A stretch of DNA of 64,000 nucleotides from JAJZVS01 sp963708095 (GCA_963708095.1 OY970182.1:3906001-3970000); one strand, 5' to 3'; shown: positions 43,007 to 52,486, counted from the stretch's first letter. Notes: a model not told the origin generated them from the letters alone. Made by a program: numbers and translations.

Positions 43007-43038
43007 AAGCCGCGGCCGATGCCGCGCGGGGGAAACGG

Positions 43039-43971
43039 ATGGCGCAGCACGGCCCGGTGAACAGCCCCGCCCCGGCATTCGCCCGGGCCGCGCCGGTCGC
43101 CTTCGTACTGCTGTGGAGTTCCTCCTTCATCGCCGCGAAAGTGGGGCTGCGGTATCTGAGCCCGCTCGCTTTCGTCGCCATCCGGCTTGCCGGCTGTGCG
43201 GTGGTGCTGGTCGCGCTGATGCTGATCGGGCGGGTGTCCTGGGCCCCGTTGCGCGGCGGGCGCTGGCTGCACTGCGCCATCGCCGGGGCGCTGATCAACG
43301 CGGTCGGGCTGATGGCGCCGCATGTCGGGCTGACCCTGGTGGCGCCGGCGCCGATCGCGCTGGTGCAGTCGCTCACCCCGCTGCTGACCGCGGTCCTCGG
43401 CGTGGTGGTGCTGCGGGAGCGGCTGCGCGGGGCGCAGTGGCTCGGCATGGGGCTCGGGGTGATCGGGGTGGCGCTGGTGGTGGGGCTGGCGGCGGCGCAC
43501 AGTGCGGCGCGGCTGGACGGGCTGGGGCTCGCGTTCGTGGGCGTGCTGGGGCTGGTCGCGGGCACGCTGTGGTTCGGGCGGTTCTGCCGCGGCGTGCCGC
43601 TGCTGCCGGGGGCGACGGTGCAATTCCTGGCCGCTACCGCGGTTGCGGTGGCCGGGGCGGCGTTGCTGGAAACTCCGCGGCTCGACTGGACCGCCGGCGC
43701 CGTGGCTTCGGTGGTGTGGAACACCTTGGCGGTATCGCTGGGCGGGATGGCGCTCTATTTCTTCATGCTGCGCGAGGGCGCCGCCGCTCGGGTGACGGCG
43801 AATTTCTACCTCGTGCCCGGCACCACCGCGATCGTCACCTGGCCGCTGCTGGGCGAAAGCCTGTCGCCGCTGGCGATCGCCGGCTTCGTCGTCGCGGCGC
43901 TGGGCTGCTGGCTGGTGAGCTGCGGGCGCGCGGTGCCGGCCGCCGTGCCGCGGCGGGTCGCCCTCCGCTAA
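43039..43971 (+). CDS. EamA family transporter (DMT superfamily)
   Basis: A 310-residue inner-membrane protein with about ten hydrophobic segments arranged as two EamA repeats: LLWSSSFIAAKVGLRYLSPLAF in the first and LGGMALYFFMLREGAAARVTANFYLVPGTTAIV in the second. It resembles metabolite exporters of the drug/metabolite superfamily; substrate unknown. The ATG at 43039 has GGGGGAAA upstream. It probably shares a transcript with the methyltransferase gene before it. Confidence 0.9.
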   Translation: MAQHGPVNSPAPAFARAAPVAFVLLWSSSFIAAKVGLRYLSPLAFVAIRLAGCAVVLVALMLIGRVSWAPLRGGRWLHCAIAGALINAVGLMAPHVGLTLVAPAPIALVQSLTPLLTAVLGVVVLRERLRGAQWLGMGLGVIGVALVVGLAAAHSAARLDGLGLAFVGVLGLVAGTLWFGRFCRGVPLLPGATVQFLAATAVAVAGAALLETPRLDWTAGAVASVVWNTLAVSLGGMALYFFMLREGAAARVTANFYLVPGTTAIVTWPLLGESLSPLAIAGFVVAALGCWLVSCGRAVPAAVPRRVALR

Positions 43972-44061
43972 AACCGCCCCACCACGGCCTCTGGCGCCGG
44001 AGGCAACCCGTTTTGTGGGCCGGTCCGCCAACGCCCTGACGTGGGCGTTGGCGTCGCGCCG

Positions 44062-44760
44062 CTACCGCTTGGAAAACTGCGTGGCGCCGAACAGGTTTTC
44101 CCGTTCCTTTTCGGTCATCTGGCCGCGGCGCTGGTTCTCCGCCAGCACCGCCACGCCGCGCTGCACCGCCGGGCGGGCGGCGATCGCGTCGTGCCAGCGG
44201 CGGATGTGCGGGTAGTCGTCGAAGCTGATCCCCCGCCGGTCGGGGTTGCGGACCCAGGGGAAGGTGGCGATGTCGGCCATGCTGTACTCCTCGCCGGCGA
44301 GGTAGGGCGCCTCGCCCAGCCGGGTTTCCAGCACGCGATGCAGGCGCTTCACCTCGTTGGTGTAGCGCTCGATCGCGTAGGGGAGCTTGTCCACAGCGTA
44401 ATTGGCGAAGTGGTTATACTGGCCGAACATCGGGCCGACGCCGCCCATCTGGAACATCAGCCATTGCAGGCAGGTATAGCGCCTGGCGGGATCGGCGGGG
44501 ATCAGCTTGCCGCCGGTCTTTTCCGACAGGTAGATCAGGATCGCGCCCGACTCGAACAGCGTCAGCCGCTTGCCGCCGGGGCCGTCCGGGTCGACGATCG
44601 CCGGAATGCGATGGTTCGGGGTGATTGCCAGGAACTCGGGCTTGAACTGCTCGCCCTGGCCGATGTTGATGGGGATCACCTTGTAGGGCAGGCCGAGTTC
44701 TTCCAGCGCGATGTGCACCTTGTGGCCATTCGGCGTGGGCCAGGTCCAGGCTTCGATCAT
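44062..44760 (-). CDS. Glutathione S-transferase family protein (Ure2/YfcG-like)
   Basis: A 232-residue protein with a thioredoxin-like N-terminal domain (AWTWPTPNGHKVHIALEELGLPYKVIPINIG, NHRIPAIVDPDG, LFESGAILIYLSEK, including the glutathione-binding Glu-Ser) and an all-helical C-terminal domain (YLAGEEYSMADIATFPWV). The TPNGHKV start is typical of YfcG-type disulfide-bond oxidoreductases. ATG 44760 is chosen because the conserved domain begins right after it. It is divergent from lysK with a gap of about 100 bases. Confidence 0.92.
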   Translation of the reverse strand: MIEAWTWPTPNGHKVHIALEELGLPYKVIPINIGQGEQFKPEFLAITPNHRIPAIVDPDGPGGKRLTLFESGAILIYLSEKTGGKLIPADPARRYTCLQWLMFQMGGVGPMFGQYNHFANYAVDKLPYAIERYTNEVKRLHRVLETRLGEAPYLAGEEYSMADIATFPWVRNPDRRGISFDDYPHIRRWHDAIAARPAVQRGVAVLAENQRRGQMTEKERENLFGATQFSKR

Positions 44761-44863
44761 GGGCGTCCTCCCGCGTGCGGTGTTGACGATCGGGGCGAAC
44801 CGTAGCGAGGCGTCGGGGGCGCGGCAAATTGACCCGCCGGACCGCACTGCCTAGCTTCCGGCC

Positions 44864-46450
44864 ATGTCAGCCCTGTCCGTCACGCATCCGCCTGTCCCGA
44901 AGGCCTGGCCGTTCGAGGAAGCCGCCAAGGTCGCCGCTCGCCTTGCGGCCTCCGGCAAACCTCAGGCGCTGTTCGAGACCGGGTACGGCCCCTCCGGCCT
45001 GCCGCATATCGGCACCTTCGGGGAAGTGGCGCGCACGACCTGGGTGCGGAATGCCTTCACCCATCTGACCGGCCTGCCGTCGCGGTTGATTGCGTTCAGC
45101 GACGATATGGACGGGCTGCGCAAGGTGCCGGACAACGTGCCGAACCGGGACATGCTGGCGGCCTATATCGGCCAGCCGCTCACGCGCATTCCCGATCCGT
45201 TCGGCGCCCACGCAAGCTTCGGCGCGCACAACAATGCGCGGCTGCGGGCGTTCCTGGATTCGTTCGGATTCGAATACGAATTCGCTTCCGCCACCGACTA
45301 TTACACCTCCGGCCGGTTCGATGCGGCGCTGCTGCGCGTGCTCGCCTGCTACGACGAAGTGATGGCGGTGATCCTGCCCACCCTGGGCCCGGAGCGCCGC
45401 GCCACCTATTCGCCCATTCTGCCGATCCACCCGCGCACTGGGCAGGTCCTGCAGGTGCCGATGGAACGGCGCGACCCGGACGCCGGCACCGTGGTGTGGC
45501 GCGATCCGGAGACCGGCGCGGCGTTCGAGACGCCGGTGACCGGCGGGGCCGCCAAGTTGCAATGGAAGGCAGACTGGGCGATGCGTTGGTTCGCGCTCGG
45601 CGTCGATTACGAAATGTCGGGTAAGGACCTGATCGATTCCGTGCGCCTGTCGGGCCGCATCTGTCGCATCCTGGGCGCGGCGCCGCCGGAGGGGTTCACT
45701 TACGAATTGTTCCTGGACGAACACGCGCAGAAGATCAGCAAATCCAAGGGCAATGGGCTGTCGGTGGAGGAATGGCTGCGCTATGCGCCGCCGGAATCGC
45801 TCGGCCAGTTCATGTACCACCAGCCGCAGCGGGCCAAGCGGCTCTATTTCGACGCGATCCCGCGCGCGGTGGATGACTACCTGGCGAACGCCGCCCGCCT
45901 GCCCTCGCAGCCGGAGGCGGAGCGTCCGACCAACCCGGCCTGGCACATCCACGCGGGGCGCTTGCCGAACCAGGGCGGCAGCCCGGTGTCGTTCGCGATG
46001 CTGCTGAACCTGGCAAGCGTGGTGAACGCGGAGACGCCCGAAATCCTCTGGGGCTTCATCCGCCGCTATGCACCCGACGCCAGCCCCGCGACGACGCCCT
46101 TCCTGGACGGGTTGGTCGGTCATGCCATCGCCTACTACCGTGACTTCGTGCACCCTACGAAACGCTACCGCCAGCCCGATGCGACCGAGCGCGCCGCGCT
46201 TGTCGACCTCGCGGAGACGCTGAAAGGCCTCGACGCCGGGACGAACGTCGAGACGATCCAGAACGCCGTCTTCGAGGTCGGCAAGCGCCATGCTTTTCCC
46301 GAACTCCGCGCCTGGTTCGGTTGCCTCTATCAGGTGTTGCTGGGCCAGGCGGAGGGACCGCGCTTCGGCGGGTTCGTGGCGCTGTACGGCATCGCCGAAA
46401 CCGTCGCGCTGATCGAAGCCGCACTCGCCCGGCCCGCCGAGGCGGCGTGA
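44864..46450 (+). CDS. lysK: Lysyl-tRNA synthetase, class I
   Basis: A class I LysRS of 528 residues, the form found in archaea and many alphaproteobacteria instead of the class II enzyme. It has the HIGH-type PSGLPHIGTFGE (residues 43-54), AFSDDMDGLRKVPDN, the GYGPSG region, and KISKSKGNGLSVEEWL in the KMSKS position; the C-terminal half is the helical anticodon-binding cage. It charges tRNA-Lys for protein synthesis. The MprF-like gene starts 56 bases downstream on the same strand and would use lysyl-tRNA if it had a full catalytic domain. Confidence 0.96.
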   Translation: MSALSVTHPPVPKAWPFEEAAKVAARLAASGKPQALFETGYGPSGLPHIGTFGEVARTTWVRNAFTHLTGLPSRLIAFSDDMDGLRKVPDNVPNRDMLAAYIGQPLTRIPDPFGAHASFGAHNNARLRAFLDSFGFEYEFASATDYYTSGRFDAALLRVLACYDEVMAVILPTLGPERRATYSPILPIHPRTGQVLQVPMERRDPDAGTVVWRDPETGAAFETPVTGGAAKLQWKADWAMRWFALGVDYEMSGKDLIDSVRLSGRICRILGAAPPEGFTYELFLDEHAQKISKSKGNGLSVEEWLRYAPPESLGQFMYHQPQRAKRLYFDAIPRAVDDYLANAARLPSQPEAERPTNPAWHIHAGRLPNQGGSPVSFAMLLNLASVVNAETPEILWGFIRRYAPDASPATTPFLDGLVGHAIAYYRDFVHPTKRYRQPDATERAALVDLAETLKGLDAGTNVETIQNAVFEVGKRHAFPELRAWFGCLYQVLLGQAEGPRFGGFVALYGIAETVALIEAALARPAEAA

Positions 46451-46506
46451 CGGGGCCCGGCCACGCTGCGGGGGCGGCGCTCCCCGGCTTTGCCTGCTGA
46501 TCCGTC

Positions 46507-48474
46507 GTGTCCCGCCACCTGCGATCCATCTCGGCGCTGCTCGGTGCCGGATTGCTGTTCGTGGCGCTGTATGCGGTGCAACGGGAATTCCGCACCCTCC
46601 GGCTGGACGCGGTGGGACAGGCGCTGGCCGCGATCCCGTCCTGGGCGCTGGGCCTCGCGTTCCTGTTCACCGTTCTCTCCTATGCCGGCCTGACGTTGTA
46701 TGATCGGCTGGGCACGATCTATGCGGGGCATAAGGTCGGTTACGGGCGGGTCGCGTTTGCGTCCTTCTGTGCCTATGCGCTGTCGCACAGCCTGGGGTTT
46801 GCGATGGTTTCCGGCGCGGCGGTGCGCTACCGGCTGTATGGCCATTGGGGGCTGACGGCCGGGCAGATCGCCCGTGTGGTTGCGTTCTGCAGCCTGACGT
46901 TCGGGCTCGGCGGCATGGTGCTGGGCGGGGCGATCCTGTTCGTCGAGCCGCAGGCGGTGCCGTATTTCGGCGTCCTTCTGCCGCGGGCGGTGCTGTACGC
47001 GGCCGGCGCGTTCCTGTGGGGGATCGTCGTCGGCTATGTGTTTTTGGCCCGGGTGGTGGGGACGATCCGGCCGTTTGGCTGTCGGATCGAACTGCCGGGG
47101 TTTCGCATGGCGCTGGCGCAGGTGGCGCTGGCGACGGCGGACGTGGCGCTGACCGCAACGATCTTCTGGGTGCTGGTGCCGCATGCGCCGCGGCTGACCT
47201 GGCTCATTTTCCTGGGCATCTACGTCGCGGCCTATACCGCGGGCCTGGCCGCCAGCGTGCCCGGCGGCCTTGGCGTCTTCGACAGCGCGATCCTGTTCGG
47301 GCTGGCTTCCTATCTGCCGGCGCCGCGGATCGTGGCGGCGATCGTGGTGTTCCGGCTTTATTATTACATCATCCCGCTGTTCCTGGCCGGCGGCCTGTTC
47401 GCCGCGAATGAGGCGGCAGTACGGAGCGGCGCGCTTCTCGGCCGATGGGTGCCGTTGCGCGGGCTGGCGCGCGCGCCGGAGCCGGATTTCGCCCTTGCCG
47501 CCGCCACCGGGGTGGTCGCCCTATGCGGCGTTCTGCTGCTGGGACTGGGCCTTCTGGCGCCCCCTTCCGCGCCGGTGGCGGCCGATCTGGCGGCGCAGGC
47601 CAGGGTGTTCGCACCGTCGCTGATCGGGGCCGGGCTCGTCGTGCTGGCGGGCGCCCTGGGACAGCGCGTCACGCTTACCTGGTGGCTGACCCTGCTGCTG
47701 CTGATGACGGGAACGGTCTTCGTCGCCATGCGGCATGAGCCGCGGTGGCTCGCCGTGATCCTGGCGCTGTCGGCGGCGATGCTGGTGCCGTTCCGGGTTC
47801 GGTTCTACCGGCCGGCCCGCCTGCTCGGCGGCAAGCTGGAGCCATCGGCCGCCGCCTCCCTGCTGGCGCTGGTGGTGGGGGTGCTGGCGCTGGTGGGGTT
47901 TCGTCGTGGAGCGGCGGATCTTGGGGATGTCGCCTGGTGGCAGATCGTGCTGTCGGGGCGGGCGCCGCTCGGGCTGCGGATCAGCGTGGCGCTGACGGTC
48001 GTGCCGGGATTGCTCGCCCTGTGGTTTCTGCTGCGGCCCGGGCGGGTGAGCGGGGCGGCGTGGGATGACGCGGCGCGGGCGCGGCTGGCACGGTTGGGCG
48101 CGGTCCCGCCGGCGCATGCGGATGGCGTGGTGTTGGGCGAGGCCGGTCGGGCGGTGATCGCGTTTCGTCGCCTGGATCGGGTGCTGCTGGCGCTCGGCGA
48201 TCCGGCAGGCCCGGAGGGCGATCGGGTCTCGGCCATCTGGCGGCTGCGCGACCTGGCCGGGCAGGAGGGGCGCGAACCGGCGATATGGAGGGCCGGTCCG
48301 GCGCTGCTGAAGGTGTACGCCGACCTCGGTTTGACGGCGTTGCCGCTGGGGGCGGACGGCTGGCCGCTGCCGGCGGCGCAGGCCGGTCCGGCCGACGCGT
48401 ATTTGGTGTGTGTCGTCGAGCGCGATCTGGAGCCGCTGCTGCGCTGTCTGCCGGAGTTGCTGCGGTCCGCCTGA
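46507..48474 (+). CDS. MprF-like membrane protein with shortened C-terminal synthase domain
   Basis: A 655-residue protein with the MprF layout: an N-terminal flippase-like UPF0104 domain (about 1-320; SHSLGFAMVSGAAVRYRLYG, ASVPGGLGVFDSAILFGL), further membrane segments to about 530, then a cytosolic part resembling only the first half of the DUF2156 synthase domain (AVIAFRRLDRVLLALGDPAGPEGDRVSAIWRLRDLA, LLKVYADLGLTALPLG). It ends near there, some 200 residues short of MprF. The next gene is convergent 10 bases on, so no frameshifted remainder follows. Full MprF makes and flips lysyl-phosphatidylglycerol. The start is GTG. Confidence 0.85.
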   Translation: MSRHLRSISALLGAGLLFVALYAVQREFRTLRLDAVGQALAAIPSWALGLAFLFTVLSYAGLTLYDRLGTIYAGHKVGYGRVAFASFCAYALSHSLGFAMVSGAAVRYRLYGHWGLTAGQIARVVAFCSLTFGLGGMVLGGAILFVEPQAVPYFGVLLPRAVLYAAGAFLWGIVVGYVFLARVVGTIRPFGCRIELPGFRMALAQVALATADVALTATIFWVLVPHAPRLTWLIFLGIYVAAYTAGLAASVPGGLGVFDSAILFGLASYLPAPRIVAAIVVFRLYYYIIPLFLAGGLFAANEAAVRSGALLGRWVPLRGLARAPEPDFALAAATGVVALCGVLLLGLGLLAPPSAPVAADLAAQARVFAPSLIGAGLVVLAGALGQRVTLTWWLTLLLLMTGTVFVAMRHEPRWLAVILALSAAMLVPFRVRFYRPARLLGGKLEPSAAASLLALVVGVLALVGFRRGAADLGDVAWWQIVLSGRAPLGLRISVALTVVPGLLALWFLLRPGRVSGAAWDDAARARLARLGAVPPAHADGVVLGEAGRAVIAFRRLDRVLLALGDPAGPEGDRVSAIWRLRDLAGQEGREPAIWRAGPALLKVYADLGLTALPLGADGWPLPAAQAGPADAYLVCVVERDLEPLLRCLPELLRSA

Positions 48475-48484
48475 GCGGCGGCGG

Positions 48485-48940
48485 TCAGGCGGCGGGGCGG
48501 CGCTTCATGAACGCGGCGCGCAGGCAGGTGGCGACGATCTCGCCGCGCTGGTTGATCCCCAGGTGCTCGAATTCGACCACGCCGGCTTCGGGGCGGGAGC
48601 GGCTGGCGCGCAGGCCACGCACGATCGAACGGGCGTGGATGGTATCGCCGTGGAACACCGGCTTCGGGAACTCCACCTTGCTCATGCCGAGATTGGCGAT
48701 GGTGGTGCCGAGCGTCGTCTCCCCCACCGTCATGCCGATCACGAGGCCCAGGGTGAAGATGCTGTTGACCAGCGGGCGGCCGAATTCGGTGGTCCTGGCG
48801 AACTCGGCGTCGAGGTGCAGCGGTTGCGGGTTGAGCGTGAGGCAGGAGAACAGCACGTTGTCGGCCTCGGTGACGGTGCGCGACATCGCGTGCTCGAACA
48901 CCTGGCCTTCGTGGAATTCCTCGAAATAGAGGCCGGCCAT
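48485..48940 (-). CDS. MaoC family dehydratase
   Basis: A 151-residue hotdog-fold protein: YFEEFHEGQVFEHAMSRTVTEADNVLFSCLTLNPQPLHLDAEFA carries the family's hydratase motif region (Asp and His around NPQPLHLD), then PLVNSIFTLGLVIGMTVG and FPKPVFHGDTIHARSIV. It would hydrate an enoyl-CoA such as mesaconyl-CoA or a fatty enoyl-CoA. ATG 48940 is followed immediately by the conserved start. It follows the thiolase gene on the same strand by 71 bases, suggesting a shared acyl-CoA pathway. Confidence 0.9.
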   Translation of the reverse strand: MAGLYFEEFHEGQVFEHAMSRTVTEADNVLFSCLTLNPQPLHLDAEFARTTEFGRPLVNSIFTLGLVIGMTVGETTLGTTIANLGMSKVEFPKPVFHGDTIHARSIVRGLRASRSRPEAGVVEFEHLGINQRGEIVATCLRAAFMKRRPAA

Positions 48941-49011
48941 GCGATGGTTCCTGAGCGGGGGTTCCTGAGCGGGAGGACCCGGGGGCACGACTGCCCCCGG
49001 AGTGGGGCAGT

Positions 49012-50184
49012 CTAGCGTTCGAGGCACATGGCCACGCCCATGCCGCCGCCGATGCAGAGAGTGGCGAGGCCCTTCTTCGCGTCCCGCTTGTCCATCTCGT
49101 GCAGCAGGGTCACCAGCACCCGCGCGCCGGAGGCGCCGATCGGGTGACCGATGGCGATGGCGCCGCCGTTCACGTTGACCTTGGACGTATCCCAGCCGAG
49201 GTCCTTGTTGACGGCGATCGCCTGCGCGGCAAAGGCCTCGTTCGCCTCGATCAGGTCCAGGTCGTCCGGCTTCCAGCCGGCGCGGCCGAGCGCCTTGCGG
49301 GTGGCGGGAATCGGGCCTGTACCCATGACCGCGGGATCGACGCCGGCAGTGGCGAAGGCGGCGATGCGGGCGAGCGGCTTCAACCCGCGCCTGGCGGCTT
49401 CCGCCGCGGACATCAGCACCAGGGTGGCGGCGCCGTCGTTGATACCGGAGGCATTGCCGGCGGTCACCGTGCCGTCCTTGCTGAAGGCGGGCCGCAGCTT
49501 GGCCATGACCTCCATGGTTGAGTCATGGCGGATATACTCGTCGTCGGCCACGACCGTGTCGCCCTTGCGGCCCTTGATGGTGACGGCGACGATCTCGTCC
49601 CTGAAGCGTCCGGACTTCTGCGCGGCGCTGGCTTTCTGCTGGGAGGCGAGGGCGAATTCGTCCTGCTCCTCGCGCGTGATCTGATGTGCGCGGGCGACGT
49701 TCTCGGCGGTGGTGCCCATGTGGTAGCCGTGGAAGGCGTCCCAGAGCCCGTCCTTCAGCATCGTATCGATGAACTCGACCGAGCCCATCTTGGTACCGGC
49801 GCGGAGGTAGGCGGCGTGGGCGGAGGTGCTCATGCTTTCCATGCCGCCGGCCGCGACGATCGCGCTTTCCCCGGTGCGGATCTGCTGTGCGGCGAGCGCG
49901 ACGGCCCGCAGGCCGGAGCCGCAGACCTGGTTGATGCCGAAGGCGGTCTTGGCATCCGGTAGGCCGGCCGCCCGGGCCGCCTGGCGAGCGGGGTTCTGCC
50001 CCTCGCCGGCAGCGAGCACCTGGCCGAGGATGACCTCATCGACATCGGCGGGATCCAGGCCGGCGCGCACGATCGCCGCCTGGATCGCGGTGGTCCCCAG
50101 CACATGGGCCGGCACAGTGGCGAAGGCGCCGTTGAAGCTGCCGACCGGCGTGCGGGCGGCGGATACGATAACGACGTCGTCCAT
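49012..50184 (-). CDS. Acetyl-CoA C-acetyltransferase (thiolase)
   Basis: A 390-residue type II thiolase. It has the acyl-binding cysteine in NQVCGSGLRA (Cys88), GGMESMSTSAHAAYLR, the EANEAFAAQAIAV signature, NVNGGAIAIGHPIGASGARVLVTLLHEM with the catalytic His, and CIGGGMGVAMCLER with the second Cys. It condenses two acetyl-CoA or cleaves acetoacetyl-CoA, feeding polyhydroxybutyrate or the ethylmalonyl-CoA pathway. PhaB or PhaC is not in the window. It is divergent from the CobW gene by about 210 bases. Confidence 0.95.
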   Translation of the reverse strand: MDDVVIVSAARTPVGSFNGAFATVPAHVLGTTAIQAAIVRAGLDPADVDEVILGQVLAAGEGQNPARQAARAAGLPDAKTAFGINQVCGSGLRAVALAAQQIRTGESAIVAAGGMESMSTSAHAAYLRAGTKMGSVEFIDTMLKDGLWDAFHGYHMGTTAENVARAHQITREEQDEFALASQQKASAAQKSGRFRDEIVAVTIKGRKGDTVVADDEYIRHDSTMEVMAKLRPAFSKDGTVTAGNASGINDGAATLVLMSAAEAARRGLKPLARIAAFATAGVDPAVMGTGPIPATRKALGRAGWKPDDLDLIEANEAFAAQAIAVNKDLGWDTSKVNVNGGAIAIGHPIGASGARVLVTLLHEMDKRDAKKGLATLCIGGGMGVAMCLER

Positions 50185-50393
50185 GGCGGGCTCTCCCTTG
50201 GTTGGGCGCGTCGGGCCGGAGGCCGGCGCCTTGGTGTAGCCTGGGCAGGTTTACGCTGGATGCGGCGGTTGCGAAAGCAGCGGCCGGCGCGCCGGTCCCG
50301 TCCGGCCAGCGCGGCCGGGCTGCGGGCGGCGGAGGTGGTTGCGGACCGCCGCCACCCCTATATTCCGCCCGACCACGTATTGGAGCGACGAAG

Positions 50394-51416
50394 ATGGCGG
50401 CTGCCGCGACCTCTGCCCCCTCGGGCGATACCTCTGCCCCATCCGGGGCCGATCTGATCCCGGTGACGGTGCTGACCGGCTATCTCGGCGCCGGCAAGAC
50501 CACCCTGCTCAACCGCATTCTGAGCGAGCAGCACGGTCGAAAATATGCCGTTGTGATCAATGAGTTCGGGGAACTCGGGGTGGACAACGAGCTCGTCGTC
50601 GATACCGACGAGGAAGTATTCGAGATGAATAACGGCTGCGTCTGCTGCACCGTGCGCGGCGACCTGATCCGTATCGTCGGCGGCCTGATGAAGCGGCGCG
50701 AGAAGTTCGACGGCATCATCATCGAGACGACCGGACTGGCCAACCCCGCCCCGGTCGCGCAGACGTTCTTCATCGATGAAGGCGTGCGCGCGAAGACCAG
50801 GCTGGACGCGATCGTCACCGTGGTCGATGCCAAGCATGTGTTGGCGCGCCTGGGCGACAGCCATGAGGCGGAGGATCAGATCGCCTTCGCCGACGTGATC
50901 GTGCTGAACAAAACCGACCTGGTCACGCCGGAAGAGCTGGCGGCGGTGGAAGGCCGGATCCGCCAGATCAACCGCTTCGCCGTGATCCATCGCACCGAGC
51001 GCGCGGCGCTGCCGATCGCGCAGGTGCTGAACCAGGGCGCCTTCGACCTCGCCCGGGTGCTCGAGCGCGAGCCGGACTTCCTGGAGGACGATGCGCATGA
51101 GCACAACGACGACGTGACGTCGGTGAGCTTCGAGGTCGCGCGGCCGATCGATCCGGAGAAGTTCAACGCCTGGATCGGCATCCTGCTCGCGGACAAGGGG
51201 CCGGACCTGCTGCGGACCAAGGGCATCCTGAGCTACCAGGGCGACGACCGCCGCTTCGCCTTCCAGGCGGTGCACATGATCGCCGACGGTGATTTCATCG
51301 GGCCTTGGAAAGCGGGAGAGCCGCGCCAAAGCCGGATCGTGTTCATCGGCCGCAACCTCAACCGCCCGCAACTGCGCCGCGGCTTCGAATCCTGCCAAGC
51401 GGACTCGGTGGGCTGA
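50394..51416 (+). CDS. CobW-family (G3E) GTPase
   Basis: A 340-residue metal-chaperone GTPase. Walker A is GYLGAGKTT (29-37), the metal-binding CXCC-type motif is GCVCC (81-85), switch and Walker B lie in IIETTGLANPAPVAQ, and the guanine motif is LNKTD; the C-terminal CobW_C domain ends around residue 330. A His/Asp-rich segment DDAHEHNDD sits between them. It probably handles zinc or cobalt. The WD40-repeat gene starts two bases after its stop. No Zur box was recognised upstream. Confidence 0.94.
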   Translation: MAAAATSAPSGDTSAPSGADLIPVTVLTGYLGAGKTTLLNRILSEQHGRKYAVVINEFGELGVDNELVVDTDEEVFEMNNGCVCCTVRGDLIRIVGGLMKRREKFDGIIIETTGLANPAPVAQTFFIDEGVRAKTRLDAIVTVVDAKHVLARLGDSHEAEDQIAFADVIVLNKTDLVTPEELAAVEGRIRQINRFAVIHRTERAALPIAQVLNQGAFDLARVLEREPDFLEDDAHEHNDDVTSVSFEVARPIDPEKFNAWIGILLADKGPDLLRTKGILSYQGDDRRFAFQAVHMIADGDFIGPWKAGEPRQSRIVFIGRNLNRPQLRRGFESCQADSVG

Positions 51417-51418
51417 CG

Positions 51419-52459
51419 GTGGGCGAGTCGGCAACGGCCCGGTTCGCGGTCGAGACAAGGGGCAGCACGCAGGAGCTCGGCGCCTTCGTGGTCGCGGTTC
51501 GGTTCGATCGAACCGGCCAGGATCTTGCCTTCGGGTTGGGGGACGGCACTTTGCGGCTGGCCGATCCGGCCGTGCCCGCGGGGCCCTGGCGCACGGCGAA
51601 CCTGCACGACGGCGCTGTGCTGGCGCTGGCGGCGCACCCGGTGGCGGGGTTTGTCTCGGGGGGCGATGACGGGCGGCTGCTCCATCTGGGTGCGGATGGT
51701 TCCGTGCACGAACTGGCGGCGTTCGGCATGAAATGGGTGGAGCAGGTCGCCTGCTTCCCCGGAGAGAAGGGGCTGATCGCCTGCGCCGTCGGCAAGATCG
51801 TGCATCTGTTCGACGCGGCGGGGCACAAGCTCAAGGAACTGGCGCATCCGTCCTCGGTTACCGGCCTGGCGTTCGATGCGAAGGGCAAGCGGATCGCGGC
51901 GTCGCACTACAACGGCGCCAGTTTGTGGTTCGTGGCGGCGAAGACCGACAGCCCGCGGGTTCTGGAATGGAAGGGCAGCCACACCGGTATCGCGCTGCAC
52001 CCCGAGGGCGAGGCGGTGGTGACTTCCATGCAGGAGAACGCCCTGCACGGCTGGGCGCTGCCGGACGGCAAGCACATGCGCATGAGCGGCTATCCCGGCA
52101 AGACGCGCGCCCTGTCGTTCAGCCGTACCGGCAAGTGGCTGGCGACCAGCGGGGCGGACGCGATGGTGCTGTGGCCGTTCTTCGGCGGCGGGCCGATGGG
52201 CAAGGCGCCCATGGAGCTGGCGGGCGGGGATGGCGTGCTGTGCGCCGACGTGGCCTTCCATCCACGGGAGGAGGTGGTGGCGGGCGGGTTCGCGGACGGG
52301 CTGGTGGTGCTGGGGGACGTGAATTCCTCCCGCATCCTGCCGATCGCGCCGCCGGGGCGGGGGCCGGTCTCGGCGCTGGCCTGGTCGCCGTCCGGGACGC
52401 ATCTGGCGATCGGGACGGAGGAAGGCTTCGCGGCGGTGGTGGATTTGTCGAAGCGGTGA
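51419..52459 (+). CDS. WD40-repeat protein
   Basis: A 346-residue protein built of WD40-like beta blades: VVAVRFDRTGQDLAFGLGDGTLRLADP, VLALAAHPVAGFVSGGDDGRLLHLG, VTGLAFDAKGKRIAASHYNGASLWF, ALSFSRTGKWLATSGADAMVLWPF, and ALAWSPSGTHLAIGTEEGFAAVVDL, about seven blades in all. It has no signal peptide, so it is cytosolic. It starts with GTG two bases after the CobW stop, so the two are coupled and the protein may assist the GTPase; the pair appears widespread in alphaproteobacteria, but I cannot verify that here. Confidence 0.9.
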   Translation: MGESATARFAVETRGSTQELGAFVVAVRFDRTGQDLAFGLGDGTLRLADPAVPAGPWRTANLHDGAVLALAAHPVAGFVSGGDDGRLLHLGADGSVHELAAFGMKWVEQVACFPGEKGLIACAVGKIVHLFDAAGHKLKELAHPSSVTGLAFDAKGKRIAASHYNGASLWFVAAKTDSPRVLEWKGSHTGIALHPEGEAVVTSMQENALHGWALPDGKHMRMSGYPGKTRALSFSRTGKWLATSGADAMVLWPFFGGGPMGKAPMELAGGDGVLCADVAFHPREEVVAGGFADGLVVLGDVNSSRILPIAPPGRGPVSALAWSPSGTHLAIGTEEGFAAVVDLSKR

Positions 52460-52486
52460 GCGGCCATGCCGCGAAAGGGGGGGCGG

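Noticed and set aside
48474..48484. A possible frameshifted remainder of the MprF synthase domain
   Set aside because: Only ten bases separate the stop from the convergent MaoC gene, and no frame there continues the domain.
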